The notes beneath the pieces are model-generated. The model was not told where the DNA came from, did no database searches, and saw nothing but the letters and a program-made list of their open reading frames with translations. A stretch of DNA of 48,123 nucleotides from Sphingomonas sp. Leaf21 (lineage in GTDB: Bacteria; Pseudomonadota; Alphaproteobacteria; Sphingomonadales; Sphingomonadaceae). The stretch is from positions 1 to 48,123 of the forward strand of contig NZ_CAKASM010000027.1 of assembly GCF_916858675.1 (NCBI RefSeq), in the 5' to 3' direction. Positions 26,141-35,175 of the stretch are shown here, in pieces. How positions within the stretch are numbered: position 1 is the first letter of the stretch; the number at the start of each line of letters is the position of its first letter. The translations under genes were made by a program, and so were the position numbers.

Positions 26141-26818
26141 ATGATCCGACTGGAAGGCATTCAGCGCCGCTACGTCTCCGACGAGGTGGAGACGACCGCG
26201 CTCCACGATATCGACCTGCACGTCGCACAGGGAGAATTCCTGGCGATCATGGGGCCTTCGGGCTGTGGCAAGTCGACGTTGCTCAACACGCTGGGCACCG
26301 TCGACCGGCCGACGGGCGGACGCTATCTGTTCGGCGACCGCGACCTGGCCGCGATGGACGAGAAGGACCTCGCCCGGTTCCGCGCCGAGACGTTGGGCTT
26401 CGTGTTCCAGAGCTTCAACCTGATCGACGAGTTGACGATCGAGGAGAATGTCGCGCTCGGCCTCGCCTATCGCCGCGATGTCGGTGACCGGCGCGCGCGG
26501 GTGGCGGCGGCGATGGACAGGGTCGGCATCGCCCACCGTGCCCGCCACTTCCCGCACCAGCTCTCGGGCGGTCAGCAGCAGCGCGCGGCGATCGCGCGCG
26601 CCATCGTCGGCGATCCCAAGCTGATCCTGGCCGACGAACCGACCGGCAATCTCGACACCGCCAATGGCGAGCAGGTGATGAACATCCTCACCGGCCTGAA
26701 CGAGGCGGGGGCGACCATCGTGATGGTCACCCACTCGCCCAGCCATGCCGACCTCGCCAAGCGCCGCATCGACATGCTCGACGGCCGTATCGTCGCCAGC
26801 GCCATGCGCGCGATCTGA
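26141..26818 (+). CDS. ABC transporter ATPase (MacB/LolD family)
   Basis: Cytoplasmic ATPase of 225 residues that powers the FtsX-type permease two genes downstream. Walker A GPSGCGKST is at 38-46, the Q-loop at Q90, the signature LSGGQ at 141-145, Walker B LILADEP at 161-167, and a switch His in VTHSPSHA. The FQSFNLIDELTIEEN segment is typical of the MacB/LolD branch, which drives mechanotransmission rather than direct substrate passage. It begins 15 bases after the adaptor gene and ends 8 bases before the GIN-domain gene. Confidence 0.95.
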   Translation: MIRLEGIQRRYVSDEVETTALHDIDLHVAQGEFLAIMGPSGCGKSTLLNTLGTVDRPTGGRYLFGDRDLAAMDEKDLARFRAETLGFVFQSFNLIDELTIEENVALGLAYRRDVGDRRARVAAAMDRVGIAHRARHFPHQLSGGQQQRAAIARAIVGDPKLILADEPTGNLDTANGEQVMNILTGLNEAGATIVMVTHSPSHADLAKRRIDMLDGRIVASAMRAI

Positions 26819-26826
26819 AAGGACCC

Positions 26827-27594
26827 ATGATGAAGACCATTTCCAGCATTGCGCTCCTGTCGCTCGCCATCGCCGCAGCGGCAATGGCCGCCCCGGCACA
26901 GACGGCCGACCAGACCGCGCGCGGTTTCGAGGTTCGCGGCTTCGACCGGATCGAACTCAGCGGCTGTGACGTCGTCACCGTCGCGCTGGGATCGGCCTAT
27001 GCCGTGACGGCACGGGGCCGCGCGGCGAACATCGCCAATCTGCGCATCGACACCAACGGCTCGACCCTCCGGATCCGTCGCCGCAGCGATAGCTGCAACG
27101 GCCACGACCGTCGCGTGGCGATCGCGATCACGCTTCCGGCCTTGCAGGCTGTGAATGTCAGCGGCGCGGGCGAGATGACGCTCCCCGCGCTCGCGACCCG
27201 CGCCTTCGCGGTCACCGCCAGTGGGGCGGGCGTGGTCCGCCTGCCCGCGCTTCGCGGCGGATCGGCCAGCTTCGGCCTGTCCGGCGCCAGCCAGCTCAGC
27301 GTGGGCGGCCTTCAGGTGGAGCGCGCCAGCCTCGACGCTTCGGGCGCCAGCGTCCTTCGCGTCGCAGGCGCCGTGCGGCAACTGGGCATCGATGGCAGTG
27401 GCGCGAGCGATGTCGACGCGCGCGGCTTGTCCGCACCGAGCGTGACGATCGGCGCCAGCGGAACGGCCAAGGTCCGCGCGCGCAGCACGGAGCAGGCGCA
27501 GATCGGTGCGAGCGGCATGGCGAGCGTGACGGTCGATGGCCATCCGCGCTGCACCGTGTCGAAGAGCGGGCTCGCCCGCGTCACCTGCGCCTGA
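26827..27594 (+). CDS. Exported GIN-domain (DUF2807) protein
   Basis: A 255-residue protein with a signal peptide (SIALLSLAIAAAAMAAPAQ). The mature part is the DUF2807/GIN repeat fold, a right-handed beta-helix built from short units such as VNVSGAGEMTLPAL, FGLSGASQLSVGGL, LDASGASVLRVAG and IGASGMASVTV, each with an SGA/SGM turn. Cys49 and Cys88 are candidates for a disulfide. AAAGGA at 26818-26823 suits ATG 26830 at least as well as 26827. GIN proteins are found with cell-envelope systems and have no assigned enzyme activity. Its place between the ATPase and permease genes suggests that it works with the pump in the periplasm. Confidence 0.88.
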   Translation: MMKTISSIALLSLAIAAAAMAAPAQTADQTARGFEVRGFDRIELSGCDVVTVALGSAYAVTARGRAANIANLRIDTNGSTLRIRRRSDSCNGHDRRVAIAITLPALQAVNVSGAGEMTLPALATRAFAVTASGAGVVRLPALRGGSASFGLSGASQLSVGGLQVERASLDASGASVLRVAGAVRQLGIDGSGASDVDARGLSAPSVTIGASGTAKVRARSTEQAQIGASGMASVTVDGHPRCTVSKSGLARVTCA

Positions 27595-27622
27595 CCGCCG
27601 GGACCAAGGGGAGGCTGACCTC

Positions 27623-30052
27623 ATGAACCGCTTCGCGCTGCTGTCGCTCTATCGCTCGCTTGTCCGCCACAAGCTGTTCGCCGCGCTCAATATCGGGGGG
27701 CTGGCGCTGGGCATCGCCGTCTTCCTGGTGCTGGGCCTCTATGTCCGGTTCGAGACCAGCTATGAGAAGTGGCTGCCCGACCATGACAAGATCTATGTCG
27801 CGCAGTCGGTCTGGAACATGCCCGAAAGTCCGTTCAACGGCCCGAGCAACTGGACGATGGGCGGCCTTCTCGACCAGTTGCGCGAGGATTTCCCCGGTAT
27901 CCAGGGAACACGGCTGCGCGGCACGGGCGGCAGTGTCGTTCAGGGCCGTGTCGCGACGGCCGAGAATATCGTGCAGGTCGACCCGAATTTCCTCCAGATC
28001 CTCAACTTCCCGATGGTCAGCGGCAGCGGCGATGCCCTGAAGGTGCCGACCAATGTGCTGATCAACGAGACGACGGCGCGCAAATATTTCGGGTCGGCCG
28101 ACCCGGTGGGCAAGCCGATCCAGCTCGCGGTCGACCAGATCGGCAATTACCGGGTCGGGGGCGTCTTCAAGGATCTGCCCAAGAACACCGAGCTTGGCGA
28201 GAATGCGATTTTGGTGCCGCTTCCCCGCGACCCCCCGGCGAATGCGAAGCAATGGTGGAGCCATTGGGGAAGCTCGTCGCTCCAGACCTTCCTGAAATTC
28301 GACACGCCGGGCGCGGCGCGTGCCTTCGCGGCCAGGATGCCCAGCTTCGTCGACCGGCGCGCGCTGTCGGACATGGGGCCGAATGCGTCCAGGTCGCTGA
28401 ACATCGACGTGATGCCGATCACCAAGATGCATCTCGAGCCGCAGGGGCGGGAGAGCGCCAGCCGCAAGCTGACCACGGTGACGCTGGGTCTGGTCGGTGT
28501 CCTGACCCTGATCATCGCGATCGTGAATTACGTGAACCTGGCGACGGCACGCTCCGGTCTGCGCGCGCGTGAAGTCGCGATGCGCAAGGTGCTGGGCGCC
28601 AGTCGTCCGGCCCTGATCTCGCAATTCCTGGGAGAGGCGATCCTGACCGTTGCGATCGCGGCGCTCGGCGGGCTGATCCTGGCCGAGCTGGGGCTCCCGC
28701 TGGTCAACGCGGCGGGCGGGCTCGATCTGTCCATTCCCTATCTGGTCGTCATCCCCGCGCTCGCGCTGCTGACGGTCGTCGTCGGCCTGCTCGCGGGGGC
28801 CTATCCGGCGGTTCTGTTGTCGCGCTTTCCGGCGGCGAGCGTCCTCGCCTCGGCGCGCGCGCCGGGTGGCGGGCGTGCGGGTACGCGGATCCGCGAGGCG
28901 CTGGTGATCTTTCAGTTCGGTCTGGCCATCGCCTTCATGATCGGCACGCTGGTGCTGGTCGCGCAGACCCGGCATCTCCGCTCGACCGATCTCGGCTTTC
29001 GCCGTGACGGACTTCTGACGATCTCGTCGATCGCCGACACGCTGATCGAGGCACCGCGTCGCCGCGCCGTGCTGGAGGCCTTCAGGCGCCTGCCCAACGT
29101 CTCCGCCGCCACGGTGGGGGACAGCGCGGTCGGGGGTGCGGGCAACAACAATGCCGACAATGTTCCGCTACCGGGGGTTCCGGGCGACGGCCCATCGCTG
29201 CGCCGGATCGAGGTGGGGGCCGACTTCTTCAAGGTCTATGGCACCCGGTTGCTGGCGGGCCGCTTCTTCGACGACGCACATCGTGGCGACGATTACCGGT
29301 CGACGCCGAAGGGACAGCCAAATGCGATCATCATCAACCGCCGGGCCTTGTCCACCTTGCGCTTCCGCACGCCCGAGGAGGCGGTCGGCAAGACCGTGGG
29401 TGGCGATCGGCCGCGGACGATCATCGGCGTGATCGACGACATGCGCTTCTTCTCGCCCCATGTGCCCAATAGCGCGACCTATTATGTCTACGACTTCAAG
29501 CCCGAAAATTCGATGGACGGCCCGGTGATCTCGCTTCGCTTCCAGGGTGATCCGCGCGCCATGACGGCGGCGGCGCGCAACCTGTGGCAACAGATGGTGC
29601 CCAATGTCCCCTTCGACGCCAAGACCGCCGATGCGAAGCTGGAGGAGTTCTACGAGGCCGATGATCGCGCCACCCGCCTGTTCGGCATCGGCGCTGGCCT
29701 GGCCGTCCTGATCGGTTGCGTCGGGCTCTGGGGCCTCGCCTCGTTCAACACGCAGCGGCGCGTCAAGGAGATCGGTATCCGCAAGACGCTGGGGGCATCT
29801 GCCACCGACATCGTCCGCCTGCTCGTCGGGCAATTCCTGCGCCCCGTGCTGATCGCCAATCTGGTCGCCTGGCCGCTCGCCTTCCTCGCGATGCGGACCT
29901 GGCTCGCCGGGTTCGAGGATCGGATCAGCCTGTCGCCGCTCTACTTCGCGGCGGCGACCGCGCTGGCGTTGAGCATCGCGGTGCTGACCGTACTCAGCCA
30001 GTCTATGCGCGCCAGCCGCGCGGCCCCCGCCTGGGCGCTGCGTCATGACTAG
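27623..30052 (+). CDS. ABC transporter permease, FtsX/MacB type with duplicated FtsX module
   Basis: Inner-membrane permease of 809 residues. The ATG at 27623 has AAGGGGAGG upstream. It starts with a helix (KLFAALNIGGLALGIAVFLVLGLYV, about 17-41) and a large periplasmic MacB_PCD domain (about 45-270). The first FtsX module follows (about 285-420: TLIIAIVNYVNLATARSGLRAREVAMRKVLGASR). Then come another helix, a second periplasmic domain (about 465-660) and the second FtsX module (IGCVGLWGLASFNTQRRVKEIGIRKTLGAS). This two-module layout is twice that of E. coli MacB's permease part and matches the YknZ/SalY-like permeases found with two-component systems. It overlaps the TolC-like gene by 8 bases. 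Confidence 0.92.
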   Translation: MNRFALLSLYRSLVRHKLFAALNIGGLALGIAVFLVLGLYVRFETSYEKWLPDHDKIYVAQSVWNMPESPFNGPSNWTMGGLLDQLREDFPGIQGTRLRGTGGSVVQGRVATAENIVQVDPNFLQILNFPMVSGSGDALKVPTNVLINETTARKYFGSADPVGKPIQLAVDQIGNYRVGGVFKDLPKNTELGENAILVPLPRDPPANAKQWWSHWGSSSLQTFLKFDTPGAARAFAARMPSFVDRRALSDMGPNASRSLNIDVMPITKMHLEPQGRESASRKLTTVTLGLVGVLTLIIAIVNYVNLATARSGLRAREVAMRKVLGASRPALISQFLGEAILTVAIAALGGLILAELGLPLVNAAGGLDLSIPYLVVIPALALLTVVVGLLAGAYPAVLLSRFPAASVLASARAPGGGRAGTRIREALVIFQFGLAIAFMIGTLVLVAQTRHLRSTDLGFRRDGLLTISSIADTLIEAPRRRAVLEAFRRLPNVSAATVGDSAVGGAGNNNADNVPLPGVPGDGPSLRRIEVGADFFKVYGTRLLAGRFFDDAHRGDDYRSTPKGQPNAIIINRRALSTLRFRTPEEAVGKTVGGDRPRTIIGVIDDMRFFSPHVPNSATYYVYDFKPENSMDGPVISLRFQGDPRAMTAAARNLWQQMVPNVPFDAKTADAKLEEFYEADDRATRLFGIGAGLAVLIGCVGLWGLASFNTQRRVKEIGIRKTLGASATDIVRLLVGQFLRPVLIANLVAWPLAFLAMRTWLAGFEDRISLSPLYFAAATALALSIAVLTVLSQSMRASRAAPAWALRHD

Positions 30053-31325
30053 GGCGGCGCGCTGGCTATTGATCGGGGTGGCGCTGATCGCGGCGGCACC
30101 GGTTTCGGCCGAGACCCTGCGCGAGGCGATCGCGGCGGCGTGGGAGGGCAATCCCGAACTCGCCGCCGCCCGCGCCCGGCAGGATGCGCTTGGCGAGACC
30201 CCTGACCAGGCCCGCGCGCCGGGACGGCTGACCGCCGGGGCGACGGGCAATGCCGGGTACGACCGGCTGGGTTACGACAGCACCGGTACGCGGACCGGTG
30301 CGACCAGCGCCCTGGGCGGCGTATCGGCGACGCTGCCGATCTGGACCGGCGGCCGGGTATCGTCCGCCGTGCGCGCGGCGAACGGCGATGTCGCGGCGGG
30401 AGGGGAGGCCCTTCGCGATATCGAGGCCGATGTGCTGGAGCGCGTGGTCGGCGCCTATGCCGACCTGCTCTATACCCAGCAGGCGGCCGAAGTGGCGCGG
30501 GTGGGGATCGAGCGGCTCGACAGCCAGGTGGCGGAGGCGCGGTCCCGCTACGGCCTGGGGCAGGCGACCAGGACCGACGTCGCCCAGCTCGAGGCGCAGC
30601 GGGCCAGCGTCGTGTCCAACCTGATCGACGCGGAGGGCGCGGTCGCGACGGCGGCGGCGGCATATCGGGCCGTGGTGGGACGCGACGCGGGCACGCTGGA
30701 CGCCGGGATCGCGCCGCCGTCCACGCTGCCACGCAGCCTGGCGGATGCGCGCGACGCCGCCGAGGCGGGAAATCCCGTGCTGCTCGCCCAGCAACGCCGC
30801 GTCGAGGCGGCCACCGCGCGGATCGACCAGGCGCGCGCGGAACGCGCCCCGGCGATCGATCTGACGGGTGGCTATGGTCGCGGCGTGCAATGGGCGGGCG
30901 GCGGCGCCCAGGGGTTCGACAGCGCCGCCAATGCCGGGCTCGCCTTCCGCGTGCCGCTGTTGACCGGGGGGCTGGTGGCGTCGCGTGTCCGGCAGGCGGA
31001 AGCTTTGCGGCGGGCCGAGCGCTTCGATGCCGATGCCGCGTCCCGCGCGGTGGTGCGGGCGGCGGATACCGCCTGGGCCTCGCTGACCGCCGCCGAAGGG
31101 CGTCTTAAGGCCAGTGCGGAGGGGCTGGCGGCGGCCGATCTGGCGTTGAAGGGCGTGCGCGCCGAATATGGCTTCGGGCTACGCTCGACCATCGATATTC
31201 TGGTCGCCGATCAGAGCTATCGCTCGGCCCAGTTGGCGGTGGCGCGGGCGAAGGTCGATGTGCTGACGGCGCAGGCCGCGTTGCTTCGCGCGACCGGACG
31301 GATGGGGCGGGGGGCCTTCGACTGA
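30045..31325 (+). CDS. TolC-family outer-membrane channel
   Basis: A 426-residue outer-membrane efflux protein giving the exporter its exit duct. The signal peptide ends near AETL (about 22). Two OEP repeats follow, about 30-210 and 230-420, rich in Ala, Arg and Glu and expected to form the long periplasmic alpha-barrel. Typical signatures are LPIWTGGRVSSAV and YRAVVGRDAG in repeat one and FRVPLLTGGLVASRVRQAE and YGFGLRSTIDILVADQS in repeat two. Its ATG lies 8 bases inside the permease gene, so it is translationally coupled and is the last gene of the operon. It ends 21 bases from the convergent receiver gene. Confidence 0.92.
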   Translation: MTRAARWLLIGVALIAAAPVSAETLREAIAAAWEGNPELAAARARQDALGETPDQARAPGRLTAGATGNAGYDRLGYDSTGTRTGATSALGGVSATLPIWTGGRVSSAVRAANGDVAAGGEALRDIEADVLERVVGAYADLLYTQQAAEVARVGIERLDSQVAEARSRYGLGQATRTDVAQLEAQRASVVSNLIDAEGAVATAAAAYRAVVGRDAGTLDAGIAPPSTLPRSLADARDAAEAGNPVLLAQQRRVEAATARIDQARAERAPAIDLTGGYGRGVQWAGGGAQGFDSAANAGLAFRVPLLTGGLVASRVRQAEALRRAERFDADAASRAVVRAADTAWASLTAAEGRLKASAEGLAAADLALKGVRAEYGFGLRSTIDILVADQSYRSAQLAVARAKVDVLTAQAALLRATGRMGRGAFD

Positions 31326-31346
31326 GGGACGACCGGTGGGGGGCGT

Positions 31347-31733
31347 TCAGCTAGCCTCGCGGTCGCCCTCGTTCGGGCCCGATACCGCCATCGACAGGGT
31401 GCGGCGGAGCAGTGACGGGGAACAGGGCTTCCCGCACACCGCCGCGCCCGGATAGCGCGATTGCAGCGCCCGCTCGTCGGCATGGCCCGAATGGAAGATC
31501 AGCGGCACGCCAGCCTGCCGCAGCCGCTCGGCGGCGGGAAACACCTCGCCATCGCGCAGCCGCACGTCGAGAATGGCGCAGGCCAGATCCGGCTGGTCGC
31601 CATCGAGATGCGCCAGCACCTCTTCCACGCTGACATAGGGGCCGTCGACCTCATAGCCGCCATCCTCGATGATCGACTGTAGATCCAGCGCGACGAAGAA
31701 CTCGTCCTCGACCAATAGAACCGTCTTAGTCAT
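31347..31733 (-). CDS. Single-domain response regulator (receiver only)
   Basis: A 128-residue receiver with no output domain. The acidic pocket is E9-D10-E11, the phospho-acceptor is Asp56 in AILDVRLRDGE, followed by HSGHAD in place of the usual Thr region and Lys102 in CGKPCSP. This is the FATGUY-like or HWE-associated receiver style found beside alphaproteobacterial HWE kinases. Its ATG overlaps the kinase stop codon by 8 bases, so it is the third gene of the LOV-kinase operon and probably a phosphate sink or feedback partner, as LovR is for LovK in Caulobacter. Confidence 0.93.
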   Translation of the reverse strand: MTKTVLLVEDEFFVALDLQSIIEDGGYEVDGPYVSVEEVLAHLDGDQPDLACAILDVRLRDGEVFPAAERLRQAGVPLIFHSGHADERALQSRYPGAAVCGKPCSPSLLRRTLSMAVSGPNEGDREAS

Positions 31734-34700
31734 TCGAGAGCACCGTCTCCGGCAATGTCAGGGTCAGCATGAAACGCTCGTCGGAGCTATTCCGCTCCAA
31801 TTGCGCGCCCAACTGCCGGGACGAGGTCTGAACCAGCAATGTTCCGAAGCCCTTGGCCTTTTCGTCCACAACGGTGGAGCCACCCTTTTCGGTCCATGTC
31901 AGCGTCAATGTGCCATCCGCCAGCGTCCAGCCGACCGACAGCTCGCCTTCGTCGTTCGCCAGCGCGCCATATTTGACCGAGTTGGTCGCCCATTCGTGCA
32001 GGATCAGCGCGAGCGGCGACAGGCACCGGCGGTCGACCAGCAGGCGCGGTCCATCCACGACGATCTTCGACTGGCCCTGATAGGGGGCGATCGTCGCCTC
32101 GACGAGCGCCCCGAGCTCGATCGCCTGCTGCTCCCCGGCGGGCGAGGCGAGCGAATGCGCCCGGCCCAGCGTCGCGATCCGCTCGCGCACATCGTCGGCC
32201 ATTTCGGTCACGTCGGTATGCGACCGCGCCGCCGCGGAAACGATGCCCGAGATGATCGCGAACAGGTTCTTCACCCGATGGTTCATCTCGCGCAGCATCA
32301 GCTCGCGGGTTTCGGCGATGCCATATTCGGCGGTCACATCGATCGACACGCCGACCATCCGGTGCGGCGCGGCGGCGGTGACGACACGGCCGAAACCCTT
32401 GATCCAGCGCTGCTTGCCCGCAACGTCGAGGCGGAAGGTCATCTCGAAATCACCGCGGCTCGCCATCGCCTCGGCAAGCGCCTTCGCGACCGCGGCGCGA
32501 TCTTCCGCGACGATGCGCTCGAGCATCTGGTCGAACCGGTCGGCGGGTTCCTTGTCGCCAATGCCGAACAGCGTCCGCCCCGTTCCGTCGAGGAAGATCT
32601 CGCCGCTATCCTCGCGATACTCCCAGACGCCGATGCCGCCCGCCTTGATCGCCAGGTCCAGCCGCTCGCGCTCGGCCGCGAGTTCGCGCTCCATGCTCAG
32701 CGCATCGGTGATGTCGGTCAGGACCAGGGTCGCGCCGTCGATGCCGTCGCCCTGCGTCCGATAGGGCAGGATGCGCAGCGAAAGCGTCCGCCCGCCATCG
32801 CGCGTCGTCACCCGCTGCTGCGACGGCGGCCCGCCCGCCGCGACATCGGCCGCTCCGTCCAGATAATCGGTGGTGGACAGCCGGGTCGCGACATCCGCCA
32901 GCGACCGGCCACGATCGCTCGGCTGGAGCGGAAAGATCGTCCGCGCGGCTTCGGTATAGCTGCGCACCCGCAGATTCCGGTCGAGCACGACGACGGCCAG
33001 ATCGGTCGATTCGAAGAAATTCCGCAGGTCCGAATTGGCGACGGTGAGCTGGTCGACCTTGGTCTTCAGCTCGTCATTGACGGTCGACAATTCCTCGTTG
33101 GTCGATTGAAGCTCCTCGTTCATCGACATCATTTCTTCGTTGGAGCTCTTCAGCTCCTCGTTCGCGGTCTCCAGCTCCTCGACGGTCGAGCGCAGCCGGT
33201 GCCGCGTCAGGCGCAGTTCGTCCTCCAGCGCCTCGATATGATCGTCGCCCGGCTCCAGGTCGGCCAGGTCGCTCGCCTCGACCGGGCTGAACGGCTCGGT
33301 ATCGCGGAACAGGAACAGCAGCGAGCCGTCGGTCAGCGGGTCGCAGATCACCTCGACCTTCTGGATACCGAACTCGGTCGTCACCGCCACGTCGCGCGCG
33401 GCGATCCTCTTGCGCGCGTCCCGCGCCTGGCGGAGCATCGGGCCCATCACCTCGCGCAGACCGGGGCGAGCCAGCGTCGTCGCACTCGACCCGCCCGCGC
33501 GGGTCACGGGGAAGGTGAAGTAGCGGCTCAGCTTGCCGAATGCGGCCAGGATGCCGCCATCCTGATTGACCACCATGCTGGGCGGCGCATAGCGGTCGAC
33601 GATCCGACGCAGCGCGGCGCCCTCATCGCTCGTGACGCCGCCGCCGTCGCGCTCGTTGCGGTCACCACGCCGCCGGGTGCTGCGGCTCATCCCGCCGGGC
33701 AGCTCGATGGGGTAGGATGGCGAGGTGGCGGAGCGCTCGAACAGCCGGGCGTGGCCATCGATCGCAGGCAAGAGATGATCGAACCGCCCGACGCTCTCGG
33801 AGGGGCCGAGGAACAGATAGCCGCCGGGTCGCAGCGCGTAATGGAGCAGCGGCAGCACCGACTGCTGCAACCGATCATCGAAATAGATCAACAGGTTGCG
33901 GCACGACACCAGATCGATCCGGGAGAAGGGTGGATCCTTCACCAGGCTGTGGTTCGAGAATCGGATCATGTCGCGGATCAAACCCGCGACGGTGAAGCGC
34001 TCGGCATGGGGAATGGTGTAGCGTTCGCGCAGCGGGGCCGGGATGTCGGCCAGCGCCGACGCCGGATAGGTGCCGTCGCGCGCGATCTGCAGCATCTGTT
34101 CGTCGATGTCGGTCGCGAAGATCTGGACCGCCAGCGGCTGCCCCGTCTCGCGGGCCGCCTCGGCGAACATCATCGCAATGCTATAGGCTTCCTCGCCGCT
34201 CGAGCAGCCGGGGATCCAGATGCGGATATCCTCGTCGGGATCGCGTGCGCGGGTCAGCGGCAGGACGGCCTTCGTCCTGAGCGTCTCGAACAACTCGGCA
34301 TCGCGGAAGAAGCGGGTGACGTTGATCAGCAGGTCGCGGAACAGCGCCTCGCACTCGTCGGAGTCGCTCTTGACCCGCGCCAGATAGGCCGAACCCGTGC
34401 CGATGCCCAGGACGTGCATCCGCCGCTCGACCCGGCGGACCAGTGTGGTGCGCTTATAGCCCGAAAAGTCGTGACCCACCGCGTTGCGCAGGACGCGGCA
34501 CAGATCGTCGATATGATCGGCGACGACCTCCGCCTCATGCTCCTTCGGATCGCCCGAACGGCGCGCGAAGAAGGCGCGAAGGCAGTCGACGATCTCGCCC
34601 GCAGGCTTGATGAAGTCGACGAGCCCGGTGCCCACCGCCGACAGCGGCATACCGTCATAGCGCGCGCTCTCGGGCTTCTGGACGACGCCGACGCCACCAT

Positions 34701-35175
34701 TTTCCTTGATCGCGCGAAGCCCGGTGGTGCCGTCGGCGCCCGTCCCCGACAGGATCACGCAGGCCGCATTCGCCTGCTGGTCGCTGGCGAGCGAGAGGAA
34801 GAAGTCGTCGATCGGGCGACGCAGTCCGCGCGGCTGGACGAAGTCGGTGAGCTCGAGCACGCCGCTGCGGATGGCGAGGCCACGCCCCGGCGGGATGATA
34901 TAGACGCGGTCCGCCTCGATCCGCTCCGACCCCTCGCACTGGCGCACTTCCAGATTGGTGTGCCGGTCGAGGAGCTGGGCCAGCATACTTTCGTGATTGG
35001 GATCGAGATGCTGAACCACGACGAACGCCATGCCGGTAGGCGCGCGCGCGGGCGTGAGCATTTCGCGCAATGCCTCCAGCCCACCGGCGGAGGCGCCGAT
35101 GCCGACCACGGGAACCGTCATGGCGCCCTTCTTGTCCGCTGCTGTCGTCCCGCCATCGGGGGCGTCGCCGCTCAC
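31726..35175 (-). CDS. CheB-CheR-PAS-HWE histidine kinase fusion
   Basis: A 1149-residue cytoplasmic sensor. Residues 20-200 are a CheB methylesterase with catalytic Ser29, His56 and Asp148. About 215-480 is a CheR methyltransferase with SAM motifs IWIPGCSSGEEAYS, FATDIDEQML and LVSCRNLLIYFD. About 640-720 is a coiled coil rich in EEL and STNEEL. PAS segments fill about 720-945. The last 190 residues are an HWE kinase: H-box REMNHRVKNLFAI with His966, HEWATN at 1060-1065 and WTE at 1094-1096. No receiver is attached, but the next gene supplies one. The gene overlaps the LOV gene by 4 bases (ATGA) and the receiver gene by 8. CheB/CheR domains here are more likely regulatory or cross-acting than part of chemotaxis, since no che genes are near. 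Confidence 0.95.
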   Translation of the reverse strand: MSGDAPDGGTTAADKKGAMTVPVVGIGASAGGLEALREMLTPARAPTGMAFVVVQHLDPNHESMLAQLLDRHTNLEVRQCEGSERIEADRVYIIPPGRGLAIRSGVLELTDFVQPRGLRRPIDDFFLSLASDQQANAACVILSGTGADGTTGLRAIKENGGVGVVQKPESARYDGMPLSAVGTGLVDFIKPAGEIVDCLRAFFARRSGDPKEHEAEVVADHIDDLCRVLRNAVGHDFSGYKRTTLVRRVERRMHVLGIGTGSAYLARVKSDSDECEALFRDLLINVTRFFRDAELFETLRTKAVLPLTRARDPDEDIRIWIPGCSSGEEAYSIAMMFAEAARETGQPLAVQIFATDIDEQMLQIARDGTYPASALADIPAPLRERYTIPHAERFTVAGLIRDMIRFSNHSLVKDPPFSRIDLVSCRNLLIYFDDRLQQSVLPLLHYALRPGGYLFLGPSESVGRFDHLLPAIDGHARLFERSATSPSYPIELPGGMSRSTRRRGDRNERDGGGVTSDEGAALRRIVDRYAPPSMVVNQDGGILAAFGKLSRYFTFPVTRAGGSSATTLARPGLREVMGPMLRQARDARKRIAARDVAVTTEFGIQKVEVICDPLTDGSLLFLFRDTEPFSPVEASDLADLEPGDDHIEALEDELRLTRHRLRSTVEELETANEELKSSNEEMMSMNEELQSTNEELSTVNDELKTKVDQLTVANSDLRNFFESTDLAVVVLDRNLRVRSYTEAARTIFPLQPSDRGRSLADVATRLSTTDYLDGAADVAAGGPPSQQRVTTRDGGRTLSLRILPYRTQGDGIDGATLVLTDITDALSMERELAAERERLDLAIKAGGIGVWEYREDSGEIFLDGTGRTLFGIGDKEPADRFDQMLERIVAEDRAAVAKALAEAMASRGDFEMTFRLDVAGKQRWIKGFGRVVTAAAPHRMVGVSIDVTAEYGIAETRELMLREMNHRVKNLFAIISGIVSAAARSHTDVTEMADDVRERIATLGRAHSLASPAGEQQAIELGALVEATIAPYQGQSKIVVDGPRLLVDRRCLSPLALILHEWATNSVKYGALANDEGELSVGWTLADGTLTLTWTEKGGSTVVDEKAKGFGTLLVQTSSRQLGAQLERNSSDERFMLTLTLPETVLSND

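Noticed and set aside
24797..26899. 700-codon open frame on the minus strand opposite the membrane fusion protein and ATPase genes
   Set aside because: It covers two real genes in antisense and carries no motif.
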